Of a stretch of 6,963 nucleotides of DNA, positions 6,164-6,963 are shown piece by piece. A program made the translations under genes and the position numbers. The first letter of the stretch is position 1; each line of letters starts with the position of its first letter. Where the stretch lies: positions 1 to 6,963 of the forward strand of contig JAUWZG010000055.1 in the NCBI GenBank assembly GCA_030615425.1, in the 5' to 3' direction. The DNA is from Dehalococcoidia bacterium (GTDB lineage Bacteria > Chloroflexota > Dehalococcoidia > Dehalococcoidales > BS750m-G39). The notes beneath the pieces were generated by a model that worked only from the letters and a program-made list of their open reading frames with translations, made no database searches and was not told where the DNA came from.

Positions 6164-6546
6164 TGTCTGTGGAAAGTAAGCGTAAAATCAGGCTTGGTCA
6201 TGTGGTGAGTGATGGGATGGATAAGACGGTGGTGGTGGCGGTGGAAACCTCTAAGCATCACCCGTTATATAAGAAGACCATCAAGAGGGTGGTCAAGTAT
6301 AAGGCTCATGATGAGAAAAATGAGTGCCGGGTGGGCGACAAGGTAAGAATTGTGGAAACTCGCCCCCTCTCCCGAGAGAAGCGGTGGCGGGTGGCTGAGA
6401 TAATAACCAGGGGAGAGGTGGTGGAGATTTCGCCTGAGGAAATAACCCAGGAAGATTTAGTCAAGGTTCAACCTGAGAAAAAAGCTAAGGAAGAGGTAGC
6501 CGAGGTTGAACCTGAGGAAAAAACTAAGGAAGAGGTTTCGGGCTAG
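6163..6546 (+). CDS. rpsQ: 30S ribosomal protein S17 with a repeat-built C-terminal tail
   Basis: S17 is a primary 16S rRNA-binding protein with an OB fold, needed for early 30S body assembly. The core reads [19 protein letters not shown], then [22 protein letters not shown], in part, and [21 protein letters not shown], all typical of S17. The core ends near residue 85, about the full length of E. coli S17, but here the product is 127 residues. The extra roughly 40 residues are rich in Glu, Lys and Val and include two 13-residue tandem repeats. The ATG at 6163 shares one base with the rpmC TGA. A GTG directly before it (6160, 128 residues) is an equally readable start, and the ribosome-site evidence (AGAGAGCTAGG upstream) does not separate them. 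No function for the tail can be read from sequence. Confidence 0.95.
   Translation: MSVESKRKIRLGHVVSDGMDKTVVVAVETSKHHPLYKKTIKRVVKYKAHDEKNECRVGDKVRIVETRPLSREKRWRVAEIITRGEVVEISPEEITQEDLVKVQPEKKAKEEVAEVEPEEKTKEEVSG
6463..6540 (+). repeat. 39-nt in-frame tandem repeat in the rpsQ tail
   Basis: Units 6463-6501 and 6502-6540 are adjacent and in frame, encoding [13 protein letters not shown] and [14 protein letters not shown] 34-nt core (6464-6497 against 6503-6536) differs at only three positions by hand alignment. This points to a fairly recent duplication at the very end of the gene, just before the stop at 6544. Confidence 0.85.
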
Positions 6547-6552
6547 AGTGAT

Positions 6553-6921
6553 ATGATTCAATCCTATAGCAGAATTAAGGCAGCAGATAATACCGGTGCC
6601 AAGGAGATTATGTGTATTAACGTTTTAGGTGGCACCAGGAAGAGATATGCCCGAGTGGGTGACATTATTGTGGCTTCGGTAAAAAAGGCAACCCCAAGGG
6701 GGTTGGTGAAGAAGGGAGAGGTGGTCAGGGCGGTTATTATTCGCTGTGCCCAGCCATACCGGCGCCCTGATGGCTCTTATATTAGGTTTGATGAGAATGC
6801 AGCTGTCATTCTCACCGATAAGAATAACCCTAAGGGGACTAGAATATTTGGACCAGTAGCCAGGGAGCTGAGAGACAAGAATTTTACCAAGATTATATCT
6901 CTGGCACCTGAGGTCTTGTGA
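6553..6921 (+). CDS. rplN: 50S ribosomal protein L14
   Basis: L14 is a highly conserved beta-barrel protein at the subunit interface. It forms bridges to the small subunit and binds the silencing factor RsfS. The product is 122 residues, as expected. It reads [21 protein letters not shown], in part, [25 protein letters not shown], in part, then [35 protein letters not shown], in part, and the terminal [28 protein letters not shown], in part. The ATG is 6 bases after rpsQ. No clear Shine-Dalgarno precedes it: the nearest GAGG lies about 17 bases upstream and GAGTGAT touches the start, so coupling to rpsQ is likely. This is the usual first gene of the spc operon, but no promoter or terminator separates it from rpsQ. 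Confidence 0.98.
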   Translation: MIQSYSRIKAADNTGAKEIMCINVLGGTRKRYARVGDIIVASVKKATPRGLVKKGEVVRAVIIRCAQPYRRPDGSYIRFDENAAVILTDKNNPKGTRIFGPVARELRDKNFTKIISLAPEVL

Positions 6922-6927
6922 GGAAGG

Positions 6928-6963
6928 ATGAATATCAGAAAGAACGATACTGTGGTGGTTATT
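6928..6963 (+). CDS. rplX: 50S ribosomal protein L24, first 12 codons (truncated by window)
   Basis: The last 36 bases read MNIRKNDTVVVI from an ATG 6 bases after the rplN stop. L24 proteins begin with this pattern (basic residues, then a G/N-D-x-V-x-V-I KOW-type strand), and rplX follows rplN in nearly all bacterial spc operons. L24 is an assembly initiator that binds the 5' end of 23S rRNA. AGGAAGG (6921-6927) directly precedes the ATG and serves as a close ribosome site. The rest of the gene lies beyond the window, so nothing more can be said of it. Confidence 0.88.
   Translation, partial: MNIRKNDTVVVI

Noticed and set aside
1..6963. A new defence, mobile or CRISPR-like system in the window
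   Set aside because: Essentially every base is accounted for by fusA and ribosomal protein genes in their standard order. There is no integrase, transposase, spaced direct-repeat array or unexplained gene.

Overview
The window is almost wholly coding, on the plus strand. It holds the end of a translation elongation factor G gene followed by the bacterial S10 ribosomal-protein cluster running into the start of the spc cluster. The order is fusA(3' end)-rpsJ-rplC-rplD-rplW-rplB-rpsS-rplV-rpsC-rplP-rpmC-rpsQ-rplN-rplX(5' end). All genes are recognised from conserved family motifs read in the translations. Annotated gaps total only about 50 bases. No tRNA, rRNA, mobile element, CRISPR array, internal promoter or classical terminator is visible.

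Organism: this is a bacterium with mid-range GC and frequent GTG/TTG starts. The S3 core ([10 protein letters not shown] in the KH loop, then the [13 protein letters not shown] stretch) and the direct fusA-rpsJ junction without tuf resemble Chloroflexota of the Dehalococcoidia type. This placement is an inference from recalled sequences, not a database result.

Layout: 1-1129 is EF-G (domains II-V; the GTPase domain lies upstream of the window). 1143-3832 holds S10, L3, L4, L23 and L2. 3837-5552 holds S19, L22 and an unusually long S3. 5512-6546 holds L16, L29 and a long S17. 6553-6963 holds L14 and the first 12 codons of L24. Several neighbours abut or overlap: rplD/rplW by 14 nt, rplW/rplB and rplV/rpsC by direct abutment, rpsC/rplP by 41 nt, rplP/rpmC by 11 nt, and rpmC/rpsQ by 1 or 4 nt. 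This suggests one co-transcribed, translationally coupled unit that makes components of both subunits together with the translocase.

The core is ordinary housekeeping sequence, and I see no novel biological system. The parts worth a second look are a 150-residue Lys/Glu/Pro/Ala-rich tail on S3 built partly from a 48-nt tandem repeat, the long overlap of that tail with rplP, a similar repeat-built tail on S17, the absence of tuf and of any S10 leader between fusA and rpsJ, and two perfect hairpins inside coding sequence.
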